Source: JBMNGO01 sp050949885
GTDB taxonomy: Bacteria; Bacillota; Syntrophomonadia; Syntrophomonadales; Syntrophomonadaceae
Length of the DNA stretch: 64,000 nucleotides
Direction of reading: 5' to 3'
NCBI GenBank assembly: GCA_050949885.1
Contig: JBMNGO010000005.1
Span: forward strand, 1-64,000
A program made the position numbers and the translations under genes. Under the pieces are notes generated by a model. It worked only from the letters and a program-made list of their open reading frames with translations, ran no database searches and was not told the DNA's origin. Shown piece by piece: positions 63,751 through 64,000 of the stretch. The first letter of the stretch is position 1; the number at the start of each line of letters is the position of its first letter.

Positions 63751-64000
63751 TTGGAACTCCTAGCTCCCGCCGGGAACTGGCCAGCATTCCTGGCAGCTAT
63801 TAATAACGGAGCAGATGCAGTCTATTTAGGCGGCAAGGAATTCAGTGCCAGAAGATCGGCCCAAAATTTTTCCGATGAGGAATTAATAAAAGCGCTGAAA
63901 TATGCTCATCTCAGGGATAAAAGAATATTTGTGGCGGTTAATACCCTCATTGATAATACAGAGATGGAAAAGGTGCTGGATTACATTTGTAATATTTACT
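63751..64000 (+). CDS. Peptidase U32 family protein, N-terminal part
   Basis: Only the first 83 residues are in the window: LELLAPAGNWPAFLAAINNG then ADAVYLGGKEFSARRSAQNF, the typical U32 opening, and FVAVNTLI. The TTG at 63751 follows AGAGAGGAGG. Clostridial U32 proteins act in collagenase-type proteolysis or in tRNA hydroxylation (TrhP); which applies cannot be told here. Confidence 0.85.
   Translation, partial: MELLAPAGNWPAFLAAINNGADAVYLGGKEFSARRSAQNFSDEELIKALKYAHLRDKRIFVAVNTLIDNTEMEKVLDYICNIY

Overview
The window looks like the chromosome of an anaerobic, spore-forming, low-to-mid GC Clostridia member of the Syntrophomonas/Peptococcaceae type. The support is Bacillota-specific sporulation genes (PdaB, YtxC), a Phe T-box, an infC-rpmI-rplT operon with an AUU-started infC, a YtrA-type GntR/ABC locus, YetF/DUF4363, YkuS, a truncated IscR with IscS/IscU, and a Tat-exported iron-sulfur protein paired with a four-histidine cytochrome b. 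The species is an inference; no rRNA is present.

Layout. 1-20.5 kb is chromosomal: a DUF169 protein, asnS, a formate-dehydrogenase-like FeS/cytochrome b pair with a divergent TetR regulator, a self-regulated GntR-ABC module, nitroreductase, CheW plus a chemoreceptor, two related Cys-rich proteins (the first behind a sigmaK-like promoter, the second interrupted by an in-frame TAG), a 3D-domain protein, an LhgO-like oxidase, YetF/DUF4363, an MBL hydrolase and pdaB. 20.7-23.1 kb begins at tRNA-Val and is a graveyard of gene ends: HicB, a type III restriction subunit, an HTH-type protein, a vWA protein, a truncated SRAP protein and an unidentified frameshifted piece. 23.3-27.1 kb carries a D-aminoacylase, an MFS carrier and a YhhQ-type queuosine-precursor transporter. 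27.6-37 kb is the right part of a prophage: tail genes (the first lacks its 5' end, one is frameshifted), holin, amidase, a small SHOCT-like protein and three consecutive serine-recombinase genes. 37-42 kb has small membrane genes, a set of short repeats resembling an IS end, a beta-rich adhesin lacking its N-terminus, a secreted Ig-like protein and a cadherin-like remnant.

42-64 kb is mostly core: moaE-like, iscU, iscS and a headless iscR; an intracellular subtilase; a second amidase broken by an in-frame TAG; YkuS; YtxC and DUF445 ahead of thrS; an attenuated infC-rpmI-rplT operon and an rRNA methyltransferase; T-box pheS-pheT, with PheT lacking the tRNA-binding OB domain; alkaline phosphatase and a Na/Pi cotransporter with a PhoP-box-like direct repeat between them; zapA-polX; a metalloenzyme-superfamily hydrolase; and the start of a U32 peptidase.

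The points most worth a second look are the two genes interrupted by TAG in otherwise conserved frames, the Cys-rich family probably made during sporulation, the short PheT, the decayed defence island at tRNA-Val and the recombinase-trio prophage. Domain and family names come from recognising motifs by eye; no database search was run.
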